Program-made: the position numbers and the translations under genes
Shown here: positions 14,801 through 24,554 of the stretch, piece after piece
Layout of the letters: each line of letters starts with the position of its first letter
How positions within the stretch are numbered: position 1 is the stretch's first letter
The notes under the pieces: generated by a model
Database searches by the model: none
What the model was told of the DNA's origin: nothing
What the model saw: the letters and a program-made list of their open reading frames with translations, nothing else
Assembly (NCBI RefSeq): GCF_048771995.1
Contig: NC_133028.1
Coordinates: forward strand, 67,001 to 131,000
DNA length: 64,000 bases
DNA from: Taeniopygia guttata
Taxonomy: Eukaryota > Chordata > Aves > Passeriformes > Estrildidae
Direction of reading: 5' to 3'

Positions 14801-15199
14801 CAATGGGCCTTGACTGCTGCTATCTGCCAGGATCTCCTAAAAATAAAGACAAAAACACCGCTGTAACATAGTCACCATTTAGAAATCCCCCGTAAATGCA
14901 AACAATGACCGACCTGCTCATAGGAAGATCCTCACCCAGGACTGGCGCTCTCCGCCACAGATTTGAACTGTCAGCATCTGAAAGGAAGTTAGAACTAGTA
15001 TCAAACAGCTGCAAGACAACTTAACACCACTGAACATGTTATGGCAATCTCCTTACACAATCCAGATCCCAACTACACACTGCATTACCAATTTCAAGTC
15101 TCCAGGACTTGTGCTATTACTGGCTATGCAGCAGGGCAGAGCATGGCCGGGACAAATATGTGCAGACACCCGTGACACAGGACAGGACGTGACAAACGA
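8864..15199. repeat. Higher-order repeat copy 2 (monomers C-A-B-D-E)
   Basis: This is the second copy of the five-monomer unit, with monomers at 8864, 10134, 11399, 12663 and 13931. It is almost identical to copy 1. One visible difference is in the A monomer: AAACCAGCACCCCGC near 10361 against AAGCCAGCATCCGC near 4027, which looks like a short conversion from a neighbouring monomer type. By variant phase the copy ends between about 14612 and 14841. Confidence 0.9.
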
Positions 15200-15659
15200 G
15201 GGGACGTGACAGGGAGAGAGAGCTCTCGAGGAGAAGAAAGGACCGAGAGACCCAAACAACACAGACTGCACCAGAGACAAGTGACAGGACACACACCGGA
15301 ACTGCTCTGCCCTGTGAACCTCAGCACTGAGGGCAAAACAGACACTTTCCCTTTAGGTGGCCTAAGGAAACGCTTCTTGGACATCCCCATCCCCAAAACA
15401 GACAAAAAAAACCCTTCTAGAAAGGCCTAAGCCAGCACCCCGCTTCCATCCCCTCTGTAGGTCGTAACACTCCACTTATCTTGCACATATCTGGGGATGT
15501 CAATCCCTGCTGGCTGCAGAAGAAGGCCGTCTGCCCGCCTGCTAAGTTCCAGCTGTCACCTCTTGGTCTGCCCACAGAAAGAAAACCAAACATCAGTGCA
15601 CAGTCTTAACAGCACATCGGCCAAAACCTGGTAAATCTGCTACTCACCATCCTCCTCAG

Positions 15660-17290
15660 AGCGCCCAGGCCACACACTTCAGGTGTGCTTGGAGGCCGAC
15701 AGCATCATCTCAGGGTACAGCACGGTTAAGTGGAGGCAAGGTGACGTGGCATTTCTGAAGCTTGATTGTATCTCCTCCCTACATCCCTGACTCACCGCAA
15801 CTCCTTGTCCATTCTTCCGGGCTACCAGAATGGGACCCTGAAAAACACAAATTTTAGGCTTCATCACAGAGCCCTGCAATACTTCCAGAGGTCTCATAAG
15901 CACAGGAAAATCAGTCCATCAGCCAACTGGTGACAGGGGCTTGGCATACTCCAAGTGGATTTCCTAAAGCGCACAAGCAAGAATGGATGCTTACAGTTGC
16001 ACCAAAAAGTGAAACCTGAGCAAAAACAACAGCTTCTCTCCACTGCTCACCTAGCACAATGGGCCTTGACTGCTGCTATCTGCCTGGACCTCCTAAAAAT
16101 AAAGGCAAAGAACACTGCTGTAACACAGTCTCGATTTAGGCTTCTCCTACAAATTCAAACAATGACTGACCTGCTTATGCCAACACCTTTACCCAGGACT
16201 GGGGTGCTCTACCACAGATTTGAACTGTCAGCATCTGAAAGGAAGTTAGAACTAGTGTCAAACGGCTGCAGGACAACTTAACAGCAGCAAAAATGTTATG
16301 TCAATCTACCAATAGAATCTAGATCCCAAGTACACCCTGCATTACAAATTTCTAGTCCCGGGGACTTGTGCTATTACAGGCTATGCAGCAGGGCAGAGCA
16401 GCTCCTGGAAAATGAGTGCAGACACCGGTGACACAGGACAGGACGTGACAAACGAGGGGACAGGACAGGGAGAGAGAGCTTTCAATGAGAAGAATGTGTG
16501 CAAGGACTGAGAGACCCAAACAACACAGAGTGCGCCAGAGACAAGTGACAGGACACGCACTGGAACTGCTCTGCCTTGCACGCTTCAGCACCGAGATCAA
16601 AACAGACATTTTCCTTTTAGGTGGCCTAAGGGGACCCTTCTTGCACATGCCTGCCCCCAGAGCTGACTCAATAGGCCCCCCCAGCACGGTTCCTTCGTCC
16701 CCTCTGTGGGCCTTAGCCCTCAACTTATCTCTCCGGCATCCGGGGATGAGAATCCACATCCTGTGCAAATGGAGGCTGCCTCGACAGCTGGGAATGTCTT
16801 ATGGTCAGCAGGCTGTGGTCCCTTGCTCAGCTACAATCAAGAACAGCAAACATCACTGCATGATCTTAGCTGCTCAGCAGCCACAAACCAGCAATTCTGC
16901 TACTCGCCATTCTCCTAAGAACGCCGGGCTCCTCGGGCCACACGCTTCGCCCTCGCCCTCCTGGCAGGGTCTGCCTGGCTGAAGAGGAGACAAGGTGATG
17001 TGGCATTCCCAAAACTCGAGTGGACCCTAGCTCCCCCTCACTAGTGGTTGCCCGACTTACAGCAACTCCTCAGCCGCTCCTGAAGGCTCCCTGTGTGACA
17101 CCTTCCAGTGACAAAGATCAAGGCTTCCTTGCAGAGCCGTGTGCCGCTTCCCAAATTCCCACGAGGTCGAAGGAGCGGGTCTGCGGGCTGGTTGCAGAGG
17201 GGGTCTCGGTGTTACACGACTGGACCGCCTAATGCACACAAACATGAATGGATACTTGGAGTTGCAGCAGAGACACTACAGCTGTAGGCA
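15660..17290. repeat. Decayed edge of the satellite array
   Basis: Within the thirteenth monomer, similarity to the consensus falls abruptly near 15660. The rest of that unit and the next one (starting 16456 with GGGGACAGGACAGGG) carry many substitutions and small indels. The last unit is partial and loses recognisable homology around 17230-17290. Two stretches inside the diverged unit, 16014-16084 and about 16211-16255, remain identical to the young monomers. This is the expected look of an array edge no longer homogenised by unequal exchange, apart from those patches. Confidence 0.85.
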
Positions 17291-19960
17291 CACAAATTCA
17301 TAAATAAATAAACAAAACCTAAAAATTCTGCCAAAATATTAACTTTATTTACCCAATATCCAAATTGCCAAATAGATTAACAGAGACACCCTGTTCTATC
17401 CCCTCAATAAGGCCTCTTAATTATGCCAAACAAACCCTTAAAACTAAGAAAACCCTGCCTGTATCAAAATAAAAACAAAAAGTCTTGTAAACTTTATATA
17501 TTCATTAACCTAACACATCAGAACCACAAAAATATTAAACCTTTATGAACACCAGAATGCAGTACACACTACCCTCATTTCAACATATAAAAGTAAAGCT
17601 ATTCCTATTACTGACCTAACACAAATATCACAAAATATAGCAGTAAGGAAAAAAAAAAACCCTCACGAAAAAAATATAAAATTTTTATTTTAAGCCAAAA
17701 AAAAAAATCATACATTCTAAACAGGATCTTCTTCAAAATCAAGTATTTCAATAAACCCCAAAAACTCAAATATATTTAAAATAACTACTAAAAAGCCAAA
17801 AACCATAAAACAATTAAGCAACCCACCACAACTATCTAAAACTATCAACAATAAACCTTCTTTAAAAAAACCCAACAAATACTCCTTACCACCTCAACAA
17901 TACATCACCAGCGACACCAAACAACTCAAAATACTGTAACTCTCATCCAAAAAATGCTCTATAAACTGAAACATTAAAATTCATCTACAAAACCCACTTA
18001 CCCTTCAACAACCTCCTCTAACCTACACACAAATCTAAAACAAATAAGAATTAACTATAAACTATCATGCCTTAAATAACTCCACCATTAAACACTACTG
18101 TACCAAACTTATTAAAACTCCAATACAAACTAAAATCAAAAACCACAAAATAACACACCACTGTTAACATTACCAATACATTTTTCTCCATTCCTCTAAC
18201 AACCGAATACAAACCTCGATTTACCTTCACTTGAAAAGCATATACCTACAACCAACTACCCCAAAAATAAAAACACAGTCCTACCATCTAGCATAAATTC
18301 ATCCAAATGAAACTTAAAAAGAAAACTCCAAAACATCTGTAATAACCCAACAATATTAGATGAAAAGTATAACAAAAATATTTTTAAAAATCATCCAAAT
18401 TCTTCTAAAATACTATTACACCACAAAACAAAAAAAAAAAGCAAAATGAAAAAGCCTACTGAAAAGACCCAATTCCTAAAAATAAAATAACAAAAGAAAC
18501 ATCAAATTCCCACCAATTTCATCAAAAAAAGTCAGAATGGCTCCACGAGCCAACAAAAAAACCCGCCAACCTATAAGAAAATGCCAAACCACCTCAAAAA
18601 CAAACAATAAAACACAGCCCCTCTTACCACGGTATTATTTTAATACTATGATTAAAATACACATTCTATACAAAAATGTCTCCTACCCCGCCATCAATTC
18701 CACATAAAGCAAATAAATTAACTCTTATCATACAAGACATCCATATCAAAAATCTCAATCGCCCTAAATCCTTAAAAATAATAAAAAATTAACCCCAGAA
18801 TAAAAACTTTAATCTCTAACAAAAGAAACACGAAACCAAACAACACAAACTAAAAATACACCACCATAGAACCAACCCTTAGCAAAAAATAAACCCACGC
18901 TACACTCTTTACTAACAGTTCTTCGTGACACACATCACAAAAATGAAACAAAAATAAAAAACAACCCATAGAAACCAAAACATACATAGAAAACGAATTA
19001 CAAAACCCACTAGAAAAAGAAGTCCAACCAGCTTACTAAACTTCAAACCGTACAACAGACCCTGAAAGCTACTAAAAATGAAAACCACACCTCTACACTA
19101 ACTCGAAGAGTAACCAGTAGTCTAATTTAACTTTAAAAACTAAAGTAATAAACTATATTAAAATATTCTAAATCACTAGACAAGAAAAAGATAAGTACCC
19201 AAATAAAAAACTACCTAAAAAAACCCCACCATATAAATACACATGTTCCTAAAAAAAACCCCACTAATAAAAAGCAACCAACAAATACATCAAACTAAAA
19301 CAAAAACCCAAATAAATAAACTTAAATTAACAACAAAAATTATTCCTAATTCAATAAAGCCATAATGCCTCAAACCATCAAAATACAAATACCACCTAGA
19401 AATAAACATGTCACCAAAAGATAAATGTAACCATAAACAATAACTCCAAAATTACCGGTAACAATAAAACATTCACGACAATAAAACAAACCAAATGAAT
19501 AAAACCTCTATAAGAGAATTAACAAGAATGCAATTATCAATATTAAAAAAAAAACAAACAAACAACTTACTAATTGACTACAGGACACTACCCCAAACCC
19601 ACCAAAAAAACCACTACATACTCACGCTAATAAAAGCCACCACAGCCTAATTAAAAACCAACCCTGTACTTCATGCTACGACCCATAAAAACCACAGTAA
19701 ACCTTAAAAAAAATATCCTTTAAGAAGATAACTACAACTGTATTTTTATAATATAAAAACAAATAAAAAACCCAACATATCCCACCAAAAAAAAAAAAAA
19801 ATCCAACAACAAACTCAATCCAAAAAAACCCTTGTCATCAGCACATGAACCAAGAACCATAACAACAACAAGTACACCATGACCTTTCTCATACACCAAC
19901 TACGAACAAAAGAAAACGATCCACTAAGTTCCTCAAAACCACCACAGCAAGGAACTCTGG
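17291..19960. other. G-depleted, strand-asymmetric block
   Basis: The plus strand is rich in A and C and almost lacks G. By hand count, 18061-19800 has about 100 G in 1740 bases (about 6%), against roughly 25% C. About 17 of those G follow a C, so CpG is not more depleted than other G contexts, and GG is rare (about four). No tandem period, known repeat or gene is visible. The left edge abuts the decayed satellite and the right edge is a sharp switch to a CpG island. Possible causes are strand-specific C-to-T change on the minus strand, an unusual low-complexity element, or a sequencing or assembly artefact. Confidence 0.9.
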
Positions 19961-20380
19961 AAAATGAAAACCCGCGCTCCCGGCACCGGGCGGAGCACGG
20001 CTCCCGGCAGGAAAGCGGCTCCTCGGGCAGGCACAGGCGGCGCCGCGCCGGGAGACCCCCGCCCGCTGCCCCCGGCCAAAGCTCCCCTCGGCTCCGCACG
20101 GCTCGCACCGGCGCGGCTCCGGCAGTCCCGCGGCAGCCCAGCCTCGCTAAACTCCCCTTCCACCTCGGCCATCCCCAGCCACTGCCAGCGGGGCTCCCGC
20201 GCCGGACCCTTCGCTGCCGGGCCAGGGGCAGAAGAAGCGCCCCAAATGCAGCGGCACAGCCCCATGCCCACCCTGCCAGCGCTGCCACAGCTGCGCCTCC
20301 CTTCCTTTGAAGCCCCGAAACTGACGCCACGCTCGGGCGCTCACCCCACTTCAACAAGGGCAAAGAAATGTGGGCTCCCC
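19961..20380. promoter_or_regulatory. CpG island A
   Basis: The sequence is about 70% or more G+C and dense in CpG, and starts abruptly after the G-depleted block. Long open frames on both strands are what GC-rich DNA gives by chance, and none resembles a protein I know. It could be a promoter of an unrecognised transcript on either strand. Confidence 0.6.
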
Positions 20381-20429
20381 TTCCATCGCATCCCCTAGAA
20401 GAGCAGAAAAGAAGGGGCTTGCCTCAAAT

Positions 20430-20745
20430 GATGACAAAGGGGGATTTCTACCTCAATCCAAACCCTTTAAAAGGAGGGACAACAAGGCAGCCCCCTCCAT
20501 TTCAACCTCAGGATGATGAAAAGGTGGGGGCTACCCTGAAGTCAAACCCATCATACGACAACAATATTTTTCCCGTTCCATTTAAAAGAGAACACAGGGA
20601 TTCCCTGTCTCCCCTTTGACATCCCTAACACCATGGAAAAAACAAGATTTTCTTCAGTCAATACCCTTAAAACAAGGGAAGGGAGACCCCTCCCAGTTCA
20701 ATCATGGACAATAATGGAAGAGGAATTGCTTCCCTCATTATGAAT
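20430..20745. repeat. Degenerate ~39/78-bp minisatellite
   Basis: Segments of the form ATGAAAAAGGGGG...CTTCAGTCAATACCC recur at about 20430, 20515 and 20632. They alternate with purine-then-CCCCTCC segments at about 20470, 20585 and 20670. The match is loose and the period only approximate. Confidence 0.45.
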
Positions 20746-20769
20746 TTCTTTTGTCCGCAATACCCTCAA

Positions 20770-20793
20770 TTTTTTTTTTTTTTTTTTTTTTTT
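20770..20793. repeat. Poly-T tract (24 T)
   Basis: An uninterrupted run of 24 T. No recognisable retroposed sequence lies beside it. The flanking 20794-21240 is unremarkable, with a C run at 20992-21001. Confidence 0.95.
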
Positions 20794-21537
20794 CTTCCCT
20801 GGGAGCAACAGGGAGTGACTGGCAAGACGAAATTTAAAACGGAAAGGAGAAAAGTGCCCGCTACAAAGGCGCACCGGCTCGCCTGCTTGGCTGCTGCTTC
20901 TCGGCACAAAGGTTTGTCCCTCGGCACCTCCTTTGAGCAATGCTCCACGTATCCAAGTGATCCCCCAGACCCTGTCCGAAGTGCTCACCGGCCCCCCCCC
21001 CCATAAACACCTCTTCTCCAGCAGCTCCATGCAAAAGCGATGTGAGGAAAACCCCCTAAATCAGCCCCCGGAGGAGCCGCCCCCTCCTCATAATCCTCAC
21101 AGCTCGCACCTGGGGCTGCTCTGAGCCCTCCTCATCCTTACAGCTCACACCTGCCGCTGTTGCCGCCCTCCAACAGCGTCTCTCCCTCTCCAGCACACAG
21201 CCCACTTCTCACAGACACAGATCAAACAGAAATCTGCTACGGCTCCCAGAAGGCTTGAAGCCCCCGCCCCGCCTCGCTGTCGCAGGCCAGGGGCAGAAAT
21301 TGGGAGCGGCAGAGGCGGCGGGGACGCGGCACGGCCGGCACGGCGCAGAGCGGGGCCGCTCTCAGCGCGACGGTGGCGGAGCCGCAGGTCCGGCAGCGCC
21401 GGGCGGTGTCCGAGCGGCGCGGGGGGATCCGCCGAGAGCCTCTGGCCCCGTGCGGGGACTCCCGCAAGGGCCGGGGGGCGCCGGGCTCCGGCCCTCTGGG
21501 CTTTATTCTCCGGCGCCCCGAGCCCCGCGGCTGCGGG

Positions 21538-21800
21538 GGAAAGAAGCGAAGGGCGACGGGAAGAGAGGAGGGAGAGCGGGGCATGGAAAGGGTGGGGAGG
21601 GAGGTCGGGCTGCGGAGGAAAGCGGGCGGGGAAGAGAAAGGCCGGCAGGGGAGGAAGAGGGACGGTGGACAGAGGAGGGAGAGACGGGGAATGGAACGGA
21701 GTAGCGGGGCAGGGACAGGAGAGGAAGGAGCCGGGTTTGGGGGGCGAGATGGAAAAGGGGGAAAGAGAGATAACTGAGGGGAATATGGGGAGGAGGAAGG
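21538..21800 (+). repeat. Polypurine (GGGA/GAG-rich) tract
   Basis: About 260 bp of the plus strand is overwhelmingly G and A, with scattered C and T, inside CpG island B. Such tracts can form triplex DNA or R-loops; that is inference from composition. Confidence 0.75.
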
Positions 21801-21879
21801 AGCGGTAGAGAGAGGGACAGGACGGGGAGCCTCACAGCGCCCCGGCTCCGGCCCGGCGCCCCGCCCTGCCCGGGATGCT

Positions 21880-22145
21880 GCGCTCGGCGGAGCTCGGCTC
21901 GGTCTGGCTGGACTCGGCTCCTCGGTCACTTTCGGCTCGCTTCGGCGCAGCTCGGCTATTACCGTCTGCATTCGGCTCGATTCGCCTCTTCGGCGCAGCT
22001 CGGCTCACCTCGGCTGAACTCGGAGCCGCTCGGCTCCGCTCGGCTCCTCGGGCCCTTTCGGCTACTTTCGGCTACGCTCGCCTATTCTCGCCCACACCCG
22101 CCTCCATTCGCCCATTCCCCACACCTCGGCTCTCCTCGGCTCCCA
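21880..22145 (+). repeat. TCGGCT word array
   Basis: TCGGCT occurs about 13 times in some 260 bp, separated by short CT/GC spacers, decaying at the right end to TCGCC and TCGGC variants. An ATG-initiated open frame of 125 codons (21875-22252) runs through it and reads as a degenerate SARFGAARL-like repeat. The peptide matches nothing I know and may simply reflect the repeat. Confidence 0.75.
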
Positions 22146-22149
22146 GATT

Positions 22150-23079
22150 TCCTCAGGCCATCTCATTCCACGGCACACAAATTGCAGCCCCTAAAAGGCT
22201 TGCAGCTCTTTCAAGACACAGACTTGTAACTCAACTCTCGGCACAGAGCTGATGGCTCCTTTAGGACAAGAATAGTTACATGTAAAAGCAATTCCCTCAT
22301 TTTGCATCTCCTTTTTATTTAACCCCCCCAAAATCCCATACATATCACAAGGAATGTGCAGTTCTGGTTCCCCCAGGCCCCGTATGCTATTTGTACAAAG
22401 GACCTGGGCACAGTACACAGTCGGGATTCAACTGAATAAAGCCCAGCTTCAATAATCAGAACAATTGACATTTGTTTACAAATTAGGTGCAGTTTTGTAC
22501 GGTGCTGCGTACCCTCGGAGCCGAGTAGAGAAAAAAGAGCTACAGCACTGGAACCTAAGTTTTAGCAGCCAAGTCATTTGTATCTTCTACCATAACATAA
22601 ACCAAGCATAACTACAGTATTATTACAACGCTGCTCTTATGCTGCTCAAGTTCTCCACTGTGGATTTCGGCTACAGCAGCACGTGCTTTACTCCCGACAA
22701 AAGCTGCTCAGGTGGGGGGAGCCAGGAAGCCAAGTCTCTCCACTTTTCTGAACACCATCCTCCAGGAAGGTACTGCTTCCTCTCTCCCAGGCTCCCTTCA
22801 GCAAAGTGGCAAATACAGAATCCGGTGCCACAGGAGGCTCTTGGCTTACCTCCTTGTGGTTTTCAAACTGTTTAAAGCAAAACAAAAAGCATAAGACAAA
22901 AACAGTGATGGGTATGAAAGAAAAATCTCTTCAGCCACCTTGCTTTTGAGATGAGCTCTGAACTGAAGCTCTGGGAGCACAAGCGTGCAGTCCTGCTAGA
23001 ACAGAGCTGTCCAGCAGTGTCCCCCGGGTCATCTGGAGTGTTCACACTGCTGAACTGAGAAAAACTCACCAAACCCAGC
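22150..23079. other. Spacer between CpG islands
   Basis: Ordinary composition with no gene or repeat recognised. An AATAAA lies at 22435-22440, but no exon upstream supports it as a real polyadenylation site. Confidence 0.5.
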
Positions 23080-23690
23080 CCAGGGGCCTGCGATCCTCCA
23101 CCCACCCGGGGGAACTCCGGGCACTGTAAACAGACGCCACAGCACACGGCCACGGCACACGGCAGAGGCCTCGTCGCACGGCACACGGCACACGGTACAC
23201 GGCGCCTCGCACGGCCGCCCGCTCCTGAGGGACCCCGGCCCTGCCCGGGGCTCTCCGTGCCCATCCTCGGGCGGAGCCGCCAGGCCGATCGCTCCCCGGG
23301 GAAGGGGCACGTACCGGCCAGCCCGGCACGGCACGGGCACCGAGCGCTCCACAGCGAGCCCGGCCACGCCCGGGAGCCGAGGCCCGGAGCCCTGTCGCAG
23401 CCCTGAGATCCGCAGCCCCCGAACCGCCCCCGCAGCCCCTAGCCCCGAGCCCCCCCGCAGCCCCGGAGCCCTCCCGCAGCCCCGATCCCTGTGCCCCGAG
23501 CCCCCCCGCAGCCCCGAGCCCTGTGCCCCGAGCCCCCCCGCAGCCCCGGAGCCCTCCCGCAGCCCCGATCCCTGTGCCCCGAGCCCCCCCGCAGCCCCGA
23601 GCCCTCCCGCAGCCCCGATCCCTGTGCCCCGAGCTGCCCCCGCAGCCCCGAGCCCTCCCACCCGAGCGGCGGCGCGGCGGCAGCAGGTAC
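23080..23690. promoter_or_regulatory. CpG island C
   Basis: CpG-dense sequence made of short CGGCACA-type repeats (23140-23205), a unique GC-rich core (23205-23400) and the C-rich VNTR. GTACCC at about 23688 could act as a splice donor for a rightward transcript, but nothing downstream confirms an exon. Confidence 0.55.
23405..23665. repeat. C-rich VNTR
   Basis: Units of about 50 bp and a shorter 32-bp variant, built from CGAGCCCCCCCGCAGCCCC, CCTCCCGCAGCCCCGATC and CTGTGCCC blocks, repeat about five times. The minus strand carries many G runs of four to seven, so it can potentially form G-quadruplexes. Long open frames across it are by-products of the repeat. Confidence 0.9.
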
Positions 23691-23699
23691 CCATTCCTT

Positions 23700-24330
23700 A
23701 CGGGAACAAGTTTAACTAATTCTGAAGCTTCCAACAATTCAATGAACATTTTCCTTGGAGAACTTTTGAAAGCAGCCCCTGATTTGTTCTCCTAAGTGCT
23801 TAGGTGCTTTGACAATGCACTGATTTTTTTTCCGTGTATTTTAGAGTCAGTTTGAGTTTACAGAAATAAATATGAATACTTATTGAAAGCTCTGGAAAGT
23901 AGAGACAGAAGAGAAAGGAAAGCTTTATTTGATAGTGAAATACTTAATTGTTTTAAATGAGCACTACCACAGCTGATGTCACAATATAATGCCCATTAAT
24001 GCATTTAGTTATATGAGCAAATGCCACAGGGATTTACAAGGATTTGACTTACCAAACACTCTCTACAACCACAAATCCACAACTACAAGGAGTCTGCATG
24101 TCCACTGGAATTGCTAATGTAATGCAAGTTGTGAATCATGACCCTTGAGAGTGAGCAGTGGTTAAGAAAAGAGTTCATCAAGTCATAAATAATTTGAGAG
24201 ATTTAATTCTGTGTGGAACATGATTAATTAAATTTTTCAGAGAACTAGCATTGCAGATATTACTATCAGCAAATCGGCTATTGAGACTTCTAAATATTTT
24301 GAAGGAAATGAAAAAAAAATCTGCCAGTTG
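23700..24330. other. Unannotated AT-rich DNA
   Basis: No coding frame, repeat family or RNA gene is recognised here. Confidence 0.5.
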
Positions 24331-24334
24331 CAGC

Positions 24335-24550
24335 ATTTCATTTCGTTTTATTTAATTTTGTTTTGTTTAATTGAATTTCATTCCATGAAATTTAATTTAA
24401 TTTCATCTTATTTTTTAGAATCTAATTTCATTTCACTTAATTTTATTTCATTAAGTTTTAAAATATAATTTCATTTAATTCTATAGAATTTATCTGCTTT
24501 TCATTTCACTTCATTCCACAAAGTTTCATTTAATTTCATGGAATTAAATG
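24335..24550. repeat. Degenerate ATTTCA/TTTAATT simple repeat
   Basis: About 200 bp of T-rich sequence is built from TTTCATTT, AATTTCA and TTTAATT words with drifting period. Confidence 0.85.
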
Positions 24551-24554
24551 AAAT

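Larger units (their letters stand above)
1..15660. repeat. Satellite array, ~1.26 kb monomer
   Basis: Near-identical monomers are tandemly repeated. Taking the GGGGACGTGACAGGG motif as the start, units begin at 1, 1265, 2529, 3799, 5063, 6327, 7595, 8864, 10134, 11399, 12663, 13931 and 15200, giving lengths of 1256-1270 bp. Length differences come mostly from an A-tract after the CCCCAAAACAGAC motif, from AC-interrupted to about 12 A. Each unit carries GAGAGCTCTCGAG, a 10-bp palindrome with overlapping SacI and XhoI sites. Open frames of up to about 120 codons occur on both strands, but they overlap, start at non-ATG codons and change with the A-tract, so I do not call genes. No CENP-B box was found by eye. 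The family is not identified; a pericentromeric, subtelomeric or interstitial satellite is inferred from structure only. Confidence 0.97.
21240..22150. promoter_or_regulatory. CpG island B
   Basis: A CpG-dense island of about 0.9 kb. Its left part (21240-21540) is GGC/GCG-rich, the middle is a purine tract and the right part is an array of TCGGCT words. The best candidate for a promoter left of ATRN, but no exon or splice pattern that I recognise follows on either strand. Confidence 0.6.

Noticed and set aside
17291-19960. Reading the G-depleted block as hypermutated satellite or hypermutated CR1
   Set aside because: I compared it by eye with G-to-A versions of the monomer and CR1 ends and found only very short matches (for example TTAAAAATCATCCAA near 18384), not enough to claim descent.
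19815-20398. Long frames on both strands across the G-depleted edge and CpG island A
   Set aside because: The frames arise from GC-rich DNA with few stops and have no recognisable motif. The lack of G on one side also removes TAG and TGA stops.
21237-21971. A 244-codon minus-strand frame in CpG island B
   Set aside because: It is low-complexity Pro/Ser/Arg sequence complementary to the polypurine tract, with no homology I recognise.
22381-22560. A possible LTR or gene 3' end around the AATAAA at 22435
   Set aside because: No TG...CA ends with target duplication and no upstream exon or viral segment could be found.
23029-23749. Frames of over 220 codons on the minus strand at CpG island C
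   Set aside because: They are translations of the GC-rich VNTR, with Gly/Ala/Arg repeats in more than one frame at once.
24335-24550. TTTCA-type repeat as a pathogenic-like pentanucleotide expansion
   Set aside because: The tract is degenerate and mixed, with no long pure TTTCA run.
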